Source of the DNA: Chitinophagaceae bacterium
Lineage (GTDB): Bacteria; Bacteroidota; Bacteroidia; Chitinophagales; Chitinophagaceae
Assembly (NCBI GenBank): GCA_947454155.1
Contig: CANGIT010000001.1
Location: forward strand, 1 to 64,000
DNA: 64,000 nucleotides
Direction of reading: 5' to 3'
The notes under the pieces were generated by a model that was given only the letters and a program-made list of their open reading frames with translations, had not been told where the DNA came from and did not search any database. The first letter of the stretch is position 1. Each line of letters opens with the position of its first letter. Positions 35,740 through 45,164 of the stretch are shown piece after piece. Position numbers and translations under genes: made by a program.

Positions 35740-36870
35740 TCAAACCAGTCTTTCCTGCGCCCTGAGCCATCTCTCCGGCATCTCATTCATGCTGGCGATC
35801 TGGTAGTCTTTTTTTGTGCAGGCGATGAATTTTTTATCGGGTAGCTGCATCCACCAACGGCCTGTTCTTTTGTTTTGAAGAAACAATGTTTCCACTTCAG
35901 CAAAAATGGTATGGTATTCTTTGAAAGCGCTTAAATCCATTAAGGGCGGTTCGTTTTTAAGCTTGTTTTTCCCATCAATGAAATACCAGATCATTTGTGC
36001 GATTTGCTGAGCGGTGATGTCATTTACATCCTGTTCGGGATGATAGCCATACACGCCAAATGTGCTCAGATGTGTGCTCATGCCTGCATATTGGGCAAGC
36101 GTGCAGGCCTCTTCGCCATTGAGTCCGTTGGGTACTTTTTGATTGGCAGGGGCATCACTGTTTTTGATGGCACTGATGTCAAAACTCACCGCATCCGAAT
36201 TACGGAATACGGGTTCCATCTCCTCCATCATTTCTTTCACTATACCTACTCTGTAACAGTCAAAGCGAAGTTTATCAAGTGTTTCAAGCAAACGTGGGTG
36301 AACGTAATAACTTTGAAAACCAACATGATTATAATGTCTTACGATATTGGGCTCGCCGGTAAGCATTTCCAGCAGAAAATTGTCGGCTCTCAGCATACTG
36401 TCGCCGCGAAGGTCTATCAAAGCATCTATGCAGGTGGTTTCGATGATTTTGTCTATGGGCCTGTAGGCGTTGCATTGGGCCAATGTGAGGTCGTGCGTGC
36501 CGCCCAGGATCACTGCTGTTTTTCCTTTCTTCAGCACTTCGGCCAGCACCATTTGCAAGGCGGCATAAGTATCATTCAGTAAAGCGCCCGATTTGATATT
36601 ACCCCAATCGGCGATTTTGATATCGGTATGCCAGTAATGCAAAGCATAAAACTGTTTGCGGATCTGGTCGGCAGCATCGGTGGCCATGGCCATCAGTCCG
36701 GTGCCCCGGCGTTCACCAACACCTATCAACACGATGTCTGCTTCGTTGATATCCGGAATTTCAGTTTCGTAAATGCTGATGTGTTTGGCAAACTGTCCGT
36801 CGGTATATTCATTGTCTTCATTGATACGGGAAACATCTACCGGCGAAAGAAAATCAGAAAGGTCCTGCAT
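35740..36870 (-). CDS. Arginase/formimidoylglutamase-family protein with altered metal site
   Basis: A 376-residue protein of the ureohydrolase fold. The first metal motif is GGTHDLTLAQ (GGDH-like, His kept). The second, usually DAHxD, reads DALID, with Leu for His. The third, usually SxDxDxxDP, reads SFDISAIKNSDAP, with Ser for the second Asp. Two of the usual manganese ligands are therefore missing. Related Bacteroidota proteins are often annotated as formimidoylglutamase. No hut genes are nearby. It may be a non-catalytic or differently catalysing member. It is divergent from korA. Confidence 0.8.
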   Translation of the reverse strand: MQDLSDFLSPVDVSRINEDNEYTDGQFAKHISIYETEIPDINEADIVLIGVGERRGTGLMAMATDAADQIRKQFYALHYWHTDIKIADWGNIKSGALLNDTYAALQMVLAEVLKKGKTAVILGGTHDLTLAQCNAYRPIDKIIETTCIDALIDLRGDSMLRADNFLLEMLTGEPNIVRHYNHVGFQSYYVHPRLLETLDKLRFDCYRVGIVKEMMEEMEPVFRNSDAVSFDISAIKNSDAPANQKVPNGLNGEEACTLAQYAGMSTHLSTFGVYGYHPEQDVNDITAQQIAQMIWYFIDGKNKLKNEPPLMDLSAFKEYHTIFAEVETLFLQNKRTGRWWMQLPDKKFIACTKKDYQIASMNEMPERWLRAQERLV

Positions 36871-37005
36871 GAAAAATATTTCTTACAAACCTAATTCATT
36901 AGAGGCAAACCTTGAAATCAATGCTTCATTATTTTGGTCTCTCCTTGCCGTCAAATGCTGTAACTTCGCCTAAATTTTTTTATTCCTGAACAGCAAAGTA
37001 ATACT

Positions 37006-38850
37006 ATGTCAGATCAACAAGAAGTTTTACAGGAAGTAGTGATAAAGTTTGCCGGTGACAGTGGCGATGGGATGCAGTTGACGGGAAGTCAGTTTACCAA
37101 TAATTCAGCCTTGTTGGGATTGGATCTGGCCACCTTTCCAGATTTTCCTGCAGAAATTCGTGCGCCTATCGGAACGGTTCCCGGCGTGAGCGGCTTTCAA
37201 TTGCGATTCAGCAGCGACAGGATCTACACACCTGGCGACGCCTGTGATGTGCTTGTGGCGATGAATGCGGCGGCTTTGAAAGTGAACCTTACAGCCCTGA
37301 AAAAAGGAGGCAAGATCATTGTCAACACCGATGGCTTTGATGCCAAAAATTTAAGACTGGCCAATTATCCCGATGTCGTGAATCCATTGGAGAACGATTC
37401 TTTGCAGAATTATGAAGTCATCAAAATGGATGTGACCAAGATGACGCGCGAAGCCTTGAAAGATTTCACCATGGGCACCAAGGAGAAAGACAGGGCTAAG
37501 AACATGTTTGTGTTGGGATTTCTGTATTGGATGTACAACAGAGACATGAACAACACCATTTCTTTTCTGGAAGAAAAATTCTCAAAAAGAAAAGATATTC
37601 TGGAAAGTAATGTCAAAGTGTTGCAGGCGGGTTATCATTATGCCGATACCACAGAGACTTTCACTTCAAGATATTCAGTCAATAAGGCGGTGATGCCCTC
37701 GGGAGCATATCGCTCCATCATGGGCAATCAGGCTTTGGCCTATGGATTGATTGCCGCTTCCAGTAAAAGTGAATTACCGCTTTTCCTGGGTACTTATCCC
37801 ATCACCCCCGCATCCGACATTCTGCACGAGCTGAGTAAACACAAATCTTTCGGCATCAAGTCGTTTCAGGCTGAAGACGAGATTGCGGCCATCACTGCGG
37901 CTATAGGTGCCAGTTATGGCGGTTCCATTGGCGTTACCACCACATCAGGACCCGGCATGGCGTTGAAGTCAGAAGCGATGGGCCTGGCTGTGATGCTCGA
38001 ATTGCCTTTGGTGATTTGCGATGTACAAAGAGGCGGACCCAGTACCGGCTTACCCACCAAAACAGAACAAAGCGATTTGATGCAGGCTTATTATGGAAGG
38101 AACGGCGAGTGTCCTATGCCGATAGTGGCACCTTGCACACCTAGCGATTGTTTTGACATCGCTTTTGAAGCTGTCAGAATAGCCATCGACCATATGACAC
38201 CTGTAATTCTTTTGAGTGATGGGTATATTGCCAATGGTGCAGAGCCATGGCGATTTCCAAAGGCCTCCGATCTCAATAGCATCAAGCCGAATTTTAAAAC
38301 TACACTGGAAGAAGGTGAAACCTATCTGCCTTATGCCAGAAACGAAAAGCTGGCCCGTCCCTGGGTTGTACCCGGAACAACGGGTTTGGAGCATCGCATC
38401 GGCGGTTTGGAAAAACAGCATCTGACCGGAAATATCAGCTACGATCCTGCAAATCATGAACAAATGGTGAAAATCCGTCAGCAGAAAGTGGATGATATCG
38501 CTTTGCACATACCCGACCAGCAATTGGACAGTGGCCCCGAAAAAGGAAAAGTTCTTGTATTGGGCTGGGGCTCTACTTATGGAGCAATAAAAAGTGCATG
38601 TGAAGATTTGCAGCAACAAGGGGTTTCCGTTGCACATGCCCATATCCGTTATGTACGCCCTTTTCCTAAAAATCTTGGTAAGCTCATTGCGAATTACGAG
38701 AAAGTATTGATTCCAGAAATCAATAATGGACAATTGATCAAAATTATCAGAGACCAGTTTTTAGTGAATGCCATCGGTCATCATAAAATCATGGGAGTGC
38801 CCATCACCAAGGGAGAGTTGGTAGACAAAATCAAAAGCCTTTTAGCGTAA
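37006..38850 (+). CDS. korA: 2-oxoacid:ferredoxin oxidoreductase, alpha subunit (fused gamma-alpha)
   Basis: A 614-residue protein with a gamma domain at residues about 1-190 (IKFAGDSGDGMQLTGSQF) and an alpha domain from about 215 (TYPITPASDILHEL, TTTSGPGMALKSEA, QRGGPSTGLPTKTEQ). It supplies part of the enzyme that converts 2-oxoglutarate (or a similar 2-oxoacid) and CoA to the acyl-CoA with reduction of ferredoxin. The beta subunit gene, which binds TPP and the [4Fe-4S] cluster and usually follows directly, is not here: a terminator and an opposite-strand gene come next. Confidence 0.93.
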   Translation: MSDQQEVLQEVVIKFAGDSGDGMQLTGSQFTNNSALLGLDLATFPDFPAEIRAPIGTVPGVSGFQLRFSSDRIYTPGDACDVLVAMNAAALKVNLTALKKGGKIIVNTDGFDAKNLRLANYPDVVNPLENDSLQNYEVIKMDVTKMTREALKDFTMGTKEKDRAKNMFVLGFLYWMYNRDMNNTISFLEEKFSKRKDILESNVKVLQAGYHYADTTETFTSRYSVNKAVMPSGAYRSIMGNQALAYGLIAASSKSELPLFLGTYPITPASDILHELSKHKSFGIKSFQAEDEIAAITAAIGASYGGSIGVTTTSGPGMALKSEAMGLAVMLELPLVICDVQRGGPSTGLPTKTEQSDLMQAYYGRNGECPMPIVAPCTPSDCFDIAFEAVRIAIDHMTPVILLSDGYIANGAEPWRFPKASDLNSIKPNFKTTLEEGETYLPYARNEKLARPWVVPGTTGLEHRIGGLEKQHLTGNISYDPANHEQMVKIRQQKVDDIALHIPDQQLDSGPEKGKVLVLGWGSTYGAIKSACEDLQQQGVSVAHAHIRYVRPFPKNLGKLIANYEKVLIPEINNGQLIKIIRDQFLVNAIGHHKIMGVPITKGELVDKIKSLLA

Positions 38851-38861
38851 TGGACAACAAT

Positions 38862-38893
38862 AAAAAAAGCCACTTTTAAAATGGCTTTTTTTT
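38862..38893. terminator. Terminator between korA and the convergent beta-barrel gene
   Basis: AAAAAGCCA, a nine-base loop and TGGCTTTTT form a hairpin with long A and T runs on both sides, 12 bp past the korA stop codon. It can serve both convergent genes. Confidence 0.85.
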
Positions 38894-38909
38894 TATACTG
38901 AATCTTTTT

Positions 38910-39842
38910 TTATCTGATTCTCTCTCTTCCTAATGTAATTCCAATTCTTAGGTTGAATGAGAAAAAACTGTCTTTTTGAGTCGGACTTCCACGTTTACCC
39001 CCCGGGCCTGCAACATGTGTTATTTGTCTGTCGTAAAGTTTTATAGCATTTTGCAATTTTACACCAGAGAAACCATTGGCAGCAAAAGCAGCGGGGTCGA
39101 TGTAATCTCTGCTGCAATCATCGAGATAATCGGTTGTGAGAATTCTGTATTGAAACTCACCTCTGAGGTTTACTAATGGAGATAACTCATATTTCAAACC
39201 AAGCCCTACAGGAAAATTGTATTGTTTTAATTTATACACCTGACGATCTGGATATTCTTTGAATCCTTGTCCTTCGGTACTGAGTGGTTGCAAATCAATC
39301 AACCTGTTATCCAGCATAGCTTGAGGATTGAAAGAATAATAGCCGATGCCGCCCAAAAGGTAAGGTGAATATCTTGGAGGTTCATCGTCTCTGTTTTCCC
39401 AATCGATGAATGCAAAAAAGGGATGAAGTTCTGCTACCAATGCAAATTCTGTGATGTTGCTTTGGAAATTCAAATGTCTGTTGTAACGTCTGGCCGCCAT
39501 GTCTTCAGAAGGTACTGTGGAAAGTACATCATCATCCGCGGAAACTTTTCCGAAATTGGCTTCAAACCTGGCGCCAAAGGCATTTTTATACAAGAAGGCG
39601 AAATAACCGCCAAAAACTGTTTGTGTTTTTCCATAGTTCAAATCCTTGATGAAACGCTTTCCAATCCCCTGTTTGCCACCAAGATCAGTGAGGCAATTCA
39701 TGGCACCAACTGTGGCACCAATTTCGAACATGGCTGGATTGTCGTAGTAAGAATCATCGTAAAAATAATACTGTGCTGCGGCTTTTTGGGTGAGGCCCAA
39801 AAAGAGAATCAAGCAAGCCCAGGCAGTTGTTATTTTTTTCAT
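38910..39842 (-). CDS. Outer-membrane beta-barrel protein (DUF6089-like)
   Basis: A 310-residue protein with signal peptide MKKITTAWACLILFLGLTQ, starting at 39842; an upstream in-frame ATG gives an unlikely leader. The mature part begins EIGATVGAMNCLTDLGGK and has the alternating pattern and loops of a DUF6089-type barrel (FGARFEANFGKVSADD, YSPYLLGGIGYYSF), ending FNLRIGITLGRER. The function of the family is unknown. It is the last gene in a minus-strand housekeeping run. Confidence 0.85.
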   Translation of the reverse strand: MKKITTAWACLILFLGLTQKAAAQYYFYDDSYYDNPAMFEIGATVGAMNCLTDLGGKQGIGKRFIKDLNYGKTQTVFGGYFAFLYKNAFGARFEANFGKVSADDDVLSTVPSEDMAARRYNRHLNFQSNITEFALVAELHPFFAFIDWENRDDEPPRYSPYLLGGIGYYSFNPQAMLDNRLIDLQPLSTEGQGFKEYPDRQVYKLKQYNFPVGLGLKYELSPLVNLRGEFQYRILTTDYLDDCSRDYIDPAAFAANGFSGVKLQNAIKLYDRQITHVAGPGGKRGSPTQKDSFFSFNLRIGITLGRERIR

Positions 39843-39910
39843 CAAAAACCCCTTTTTTATGGTTGAATTGGTAATTATGATAATTGGTCTACAAATTAAA
39901 CGATTTTTCT

Positions 39911-40564
39911 TCAATATTCTTGTTTCTTTTTTAGATTAAAATAAAATCTGCAAGCCTCAGTAATGCCACATGCATCACACTTTGGCTGTCTGGCGGTGCA
40001 TACATATCTGCCATGCAGGATGAGCCAGTGGTGTGCTTTATAGATGAGTTCGGAAGGGATATTTTTTACCAGTTGTTTTTCTGTTGCCAAAGGAGTTTTG
40101 GCCCCGCGGGTGAGTCCTATACGGGCGCTGACCCTGAATACATGCGTATCTACGGCCATATTGGGTTGTCCGTCGATAACCGAGGTGATTACATTGGCTG
40201 TTTTTCTGCCTACGCCCGGAAACTCCATAAGTGCATCAACAGTTAAAGGCACAACTCCCTTGTATTTCATGCATAACAGTTTTGCCATCCCCAACAAGTG
40301 CTTTGCTTTATTGTTGGGGTAGGAAATACTTCGAATCAAGGGAAACAAATCATCGAATTCGGCATTGCTCATGGCTTGAGCATCTGGAAAACGCTCAAAA
40401 ACGGCGGGCGTCACCATATTCACTCTTTTGTCGGTACACTGCGCCGATAAAATTACTGCCACCAATAGTTCAAAAGGGTTGTCATACATCAATTCTGTTT
40501 CCGCCTCCGGCAGATGCTGCTGAAAATAGTTGATGATGTAGGTATATCGTTCTTTCTGCGTCAT
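39911..40564 (-). CDS. nth: Endonuclease III (DNA glycosylase/AP lyase)
   Basis: Removes oxidised pyrimidines from DNA. The helix-hairpin-helix is LMEFPGVGRKTANVIT with the catalytic Lys, and the catalytic Asp is in MAVDTHVFRV. The [4Fe-4S] loop has the exact C-X6-C-X2-C-X5-C spacing at the C-terminus. The start at 40564 (MTQKERY) gives 217 residues, normal for the family; a longer frame reaches into the upstream gene. A terminator-like hairpin lies directly before the start codon. Confidence 0.95.
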   Translation of the reverse strand: MTQKERYTYIINYFQQHLPEAETELMYDNPFELLVAVILSAQCTDKRVNMVTPAVFERFPDAQAMSNAEFDDLFPLIRSISYPNNKAKHLLGMAKLLCMKYKGVVPLTVDALMEFPGVGRKTANVITSVIDGQPNMAVDTHVFRVSARIGLTRGAKTPLATEKQLVKNIPSELIYKAHHWLILHGRYVCTARQPKCDACGITEACRFYFNLKKKQEY

Positions 40565-40595
40565 AAAAAACCCGTTTCGTATTGAGTGAAACGGG
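40565..40595 (-). terminator. Hairpin plus U-run touching the nth start codon
   Basis: On the minus strand, CCCGTTTC, a nine-base loop, GAAACGGG and six T residues run straight into the nth ATG. It has the form of a Rho-independent terminator for the upstream small gene. A possible -7 box (TATTTTG, at 40098-40104 read on the minus strand as 40104 to 40098 in the 40.6-kb region, i.e. bases 40598-40604) lies just upstream, so the hairpin may instead be the 5' end of the nth transcript. Confidence 0.65.
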
Positions 40596-40619
40596 CGCAA
40601 AATACTTTTTGTTTGATTA

Positions 40620-40859
40620 TTATGCATGCGGCGCGAGCTCTTCCACGCTTTTATGTGCATATTCAAGAATATTGTTGATGGATTTGCTGCTGGGTGTTGC
40701 GGTGAATTGATCCAATTCGGCAATACTGGCTTTTAAAAGTTCCATTTTTTCTTTTAAATTCCAATCTAGTTGCAGCGCAGCTTCAATAGCTGATGATTCT
40801 TGGGCAGAGGTTTCGCCATATATATACAGCAAAAGGTCTTCCGACGTAAAACTTTGCAT
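40620..40859 (-). CDS. Small protein resembling an anti-sigma factor N-terminus
   Basis: A 79-residue soluble protein. The opening FTSEDLLLYIYGETSAQESS resembles the start of zinc-finger-type anti-sigma factors of the phylum (DLLLYLYGEL-like), but it lacks the zinc Cys/His residues and a membrane segment. It is therefore best called hypothetical, with a possible regulatory role. It lies between the ftsB-like gene and nth and ends in the hairpin at 40565-40595. Confidence 0.6.
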   Translation of the reverse strand: MQSFTSEDLLLYIYGETSAQESSAIEAALQLDWNLKEKMELLKASIAELDQFTATPSSKSINNILEYAHKSVEELAPHA

Positions 40860-40960
40860 AGGCAGGTTTGATGCTTTTAGTGAAATAAATTATCCTTATC
40901 CGTTTTCAAAAACGCCATGTAAAAGATATTATTGCCCAGAACTGGGTATTTTTTCTTTTT

Positions 40961-41257
40961 TTATGGGGTTTTTACGATAAAAACCTCCTCATTGTCCTTT
41001 TTCATCCGATATTTTTCCCTGGCAAACTTTTCAATATTGTCCGCATTGGAACGCAACATGTTCAATTCGGCGTGGGTTTCAGTAATCAAACCTTCCAATT
41101 GTTGTTCGCTTTTTTGTAATTCAGACAATTTTTGTGTTCTAGAATAGATGAGCCCCCAATCTTTAGGGTCAAAAAAAGTCATCCAAACCAAAAAAACAAG
41201 TGTTGCCATCAGGTACTTGTTTTTCAACAGCCCTAAGGAAGATGTCGTTTTACTCAT
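40961..41257 (-). CDS. FtsB/DivIC-type septum formation protein
   Basis: A 98-residue single-pass membrane protein. One hydrophobic segment (YLMATLVFLVWMTFF, about residues 15-29) is followed by a coiled coil (LSELQKSEQQLEGLITETHA, about 44-75) and the short conserved end REKYRMKKDNEEVFIV. FtsB-like proteins act with FtsL and FtsQ in the divisome. It is 63 bp downstream of eno, as in many bacteria. Confidence 0.88.
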   Translation of the reverse strand: MSKTTSSLGLLKNKYLMATLVFLVWMTFFDPKDWGLIYSRTQKLSELQKSEQQLEGLITETHAELNMLRSNADNIEKFAREKYRMKKDNEEVFIVKTP

Positions 41258-41320
41258 GGGGATATCAAATTAACCTATACAAGTTACGTTTTTAAACAAT
41301 TGAAAAGACTTCTTTCGGTT

Positions 41321-42613
<1,293 letters not shown>

Positions 42614-42733
42614 CTATGTTTTGAGATTTTTAAAAAAATAAGTGAAAATGATATAAGTCCTTATGCAGGCGCTGCGCGAATTTACAATTAAACTCAGAAA
42701 TTTCCTTTCTTCTTGAATTTTCTCTTCTTGAAA

Positions 42734-43639
42734 TTATGAAGTCAGCTGCTTGAAAATATTTTCAAGGTCATTGCTTTCGCTGTTCATCGAAATGATATTG
42801 AGACCTTTTTGGATGCTCAGGGTCAGCAAAGCTTTTTTAAGATTATCGGGCTGCTCGGTGTCGATAATGAAAAGATTGTCGGGCAAGGATTTGACGCTGC
42901 TGCAGGATTGGATTTCTTGTAAGGTGGCAGCGCTGATGTTTTCTTTAAACTGAACCTGGATCTGATGTTTGTCTTTTCCTTTTTGTTTCAAGTTGATCAG
43001 TTTGTCGTCGGCCACGATCGTTCCATTGTTGATGATGATGACACGGTCGCACAAGGCTTCCACTTCCTGCATGATGTGTGAAGAAAATAAAATTGTCTTG
43101 TGCTGTCCAAGTTGTCGGATGACTTCTCTGATTTCAAGAATTTGATTGGGGTCCAAACCCGTGGTGGGCTCATCTAATATCAACACTTCTGGATCGTGGA
43201 TCATTGCGGCAGCCAAACCCACCCTTTGCTTGTAGCCTTTGCTCAGCTGCCCAATTTTTTTATGGGCTTCAGGTGTCAGTCCAACTTTTTGAATAATGCT
43301 TTCAACTTGTTGTGTTGCATAGCGAATTTGGTGTATACCTGCTATGAAGTGAAGATATTCTCTTACATAAAGGTCAGTGTATAGCGGATTGGCTTCCGGC
43401 AGGTAACCAATTTTTTGCTGGGTGGAAGTTTGACCAAAAAGCACTTGCATGCCACATATTTCAATATTACCCACATCAGATTGAAGATAGCCGGTGATCA
43501 TCTTCATGGTGGTAGATTTCCCTGCTCCATTAGGCCCAAGAAATCCGACAATCTCATTTTTACCGATTGTAAAGGAAATATGGTTGACAGCAAGCTGTGT
43601 TCCGTATTTTTTAGATAAGCCGGATACTGATATTGACAC
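42734..43639 (-). CDS. gldA: ABC transporter ATP-binding subunit, GldA type
   Basis: A 301-residue ABC ATPase. Walker A is GPNGAGKSTT, the signature is LSKGYKQRVGLA and Walker B is VLILDEPTTGLDP. The close family in Bacteroidota is GldA, which works with GldF and GldG in an ABC transporter needed for gliding in Flavobacterium. gldF and gldG are not in the window. The gene lies 25 bp downstream of ricT and is probably co-transcribed. Confidence 0.87.
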   Translation of the reverse strand: MSISVSGLSKKYGTQLAVNHISFTIGKNEIVGFLGPNGAGKSTTMKMITGYLQSDVGNIEICGMQVLFGQTSTQQKIGYLPEANPLYTDLYVREYLHFIAGIHQIRYATQQVESIIQKVGLTPEAHKKIGQLSKGYKQRVGLAAAMIHDPEVLILDEPTTGLDPNQILEIREVIRQLGQHKTILFSSHIMQEVEALCDRVIIINNGTIVADDKLINLKQKGKDKHQIQVQFKENISAATLQEIQSCSSVKSLPDNLFIIDTEQPDNLKKALLTLSIQKGLNIISMNSESNDLENIFKQLTS

Positions 43640-43664
43640 TGAAGAAATGATTTATAATAACAGT

Positions 43665-45053
43665 CTAATTTGTTTGTCCTCCGTTGTTGGGCCTTCTGTT
43701 GCCACCTTGTTGCGGACGTCTTTGTTGTCCTCCGCCACCCTGTTGTCTTTGTCCTCCTTGCGGCGGACGCTGTCCTCCTGATGGTCTTTGCGGAGCACCT
43801 TGTCCCTGTGGTCTATTATCCGGAGCCTGCCCTCTTTGAGGCTCTCTGGAGGGAACTTGTTGCTGCCTTCCGGGTTGAGATTGTCCACTACCTCTTGGTT
43901 CGGGGCTACGTTGTTTTTGCTGTTGACTTCTTTCTTTTTCCCTTCTCTTCCTGGTTGTTCTTTCCAGGGTTCTCAAACTGATTTGTCCAACAAGATCAGC
44001 ATATTCGGGTTCAACCTCTTTAGGTTTGCTTCCTACGATTTCAGCGGTTTCAAGCTCTTCTGGCCTGATGCCTTGTTTGTTTTGCGCCTTGATTTTTTTG
44101 ACAGTCTCTATGCTGAGCGGATATTGTTTGTTGCTGTCTGGCATGGTATACCACATCAGATTTCTGAAAATATCTTTTTTCACCAGAAACGCTCTTCCTT
44201 TGGCTACTTCAAGCTGGTCGGCATCATTGGGAAAATATTGCAGGGCATCGAGATAAGTATCAAGTTCGTAGTTCAAACAGCATTTCAAACGGCCACACTG
44301 CCCACTTAGTTTTGTTTGGTTAATGCTGAGATTTTGATATCGGGCTGCGTTGGTATTTACACTCTTGAAATCGGCCAGCCAGGTGCTGCAACATAATTCA
44401 CGGCCACAAGAGCCAATGCCACCAACCTTGCCGGCTTCCTGACGAGCACCAATCTGTCGCATCTCAACTTTCACTTTGAACTCTCCAGCATATAATTTAA
44501 TAAGCTCTCTGAAATCCACACGGTCATCAGCAATATAGAAGTAAGTTGCTTTTTTGCCATCCGCCTGAATCTCCACTTCGGCCATTTTAAGCTCTAATCT
44601 CAATTGACGGGCTATAGCTCTGCTGCGTATCAACATTTGCGCCTCCTTGCTTTTCGAATCAAGCATTTTCTCAATATCCTGCTCAGTTGCTTTACGCAAC
44701 ATCTTCTTCAGATCGTTGTTTTTCTCGTCGATGTTGTTCTTTTTCAACTGCAAACGCACCAATTCTCCGGTGAGATTGACCATCCCCACATCAAAACCGT
44801 TTACACCTTCCACGGCCACCATATCGCCTTTCTGAAAATAATGAACTGTAGTATTTTTAAAATAATCTTTGCGGCTCCCGTTGTTAAAAGAAACCTCAAC
44901 AATCTTACAGCTGCTTTCCGTATCTGTAAAAGGCAAATTGGCCAGCCAATCGTGCACATTCATGCGATTGCAACCGCCTGAGGCACAATGGCCATGACTT
45001 TGACACCCTCCCGGGGTACCATTTTTACCGCTTCCACAACTTCCACATCCCAT
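43665..45053 (-). CDS. ricT: RicT/YaaT-type PSP1-domain protein
   Basis: A 462-residue protein with an N-terminal Cys-rich segment (CGSCGSGKNG and nearby Cys), a PSP1 domain at about residues 90-300 with further conserved Cys (GSCGRELCCSTW, QCGRLKCCLNYE) and a C-terminal tail of about 95 residues rich in Gln, Arg, Gly and Pro. In Bacillus, RicT forms an iron-sulfur complex with RicA and RicF that affects RNase Y-dependent mRNA maturation. The upstream neighbour is holB, as in Bacillus (holB-yaaT). The tail is probably disordered and may bind RNA. Confidence 0.87.
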   Translation of the reverse strand: MGCGSCGSGKNGTPGGCQSHGHCASGGCNRMNVHDWLANLPFTDTESSCKIVEVSFNNGSRKDYFKNTTVHYFQKGDMVAVEGVNGFDVGMVNLTGELVRLQLKKNNIDEKNNDLKKMLRKATEQDIEKMLDSKSKEAQMLIRSRAIARQLRLELKMAEVEIQADGKKATYFYIADDRVDFRELIKLYAGEFKVKVEMRQIGARQEAGKVGGIGSCGRELCCSTWLADFKSVNTNAARYQNLSINQTKLSGQCGRLKCCLNYELDTYLDALQYFPNDADQLEVAKGRAFLVKKDIFRNLMWYTMPDSNKQYPLSIETVKKIKAQNKQGIRPEELETAEIVGSKPKEVEPEYADLVGQISLRTLERTTRKRREKERSQQQKQRSPEPRGSGQSQPGRQQQVPSREPQRGQAPDNRPQGQGAPQRPSGGQRPPQGGQRQQGGGGQQRRPQQGGNRRPNNGGQTN

Positions 45054-45164
45054 TTATATTTATGCTTTAATGGTTAAAACTAATAGGCCAATGATACTTC
45101 AAGACCTTCCTTAAAAAAACTGATCATGTAATTTACGGCATTGACAACGCAACAACCTTTTTTC

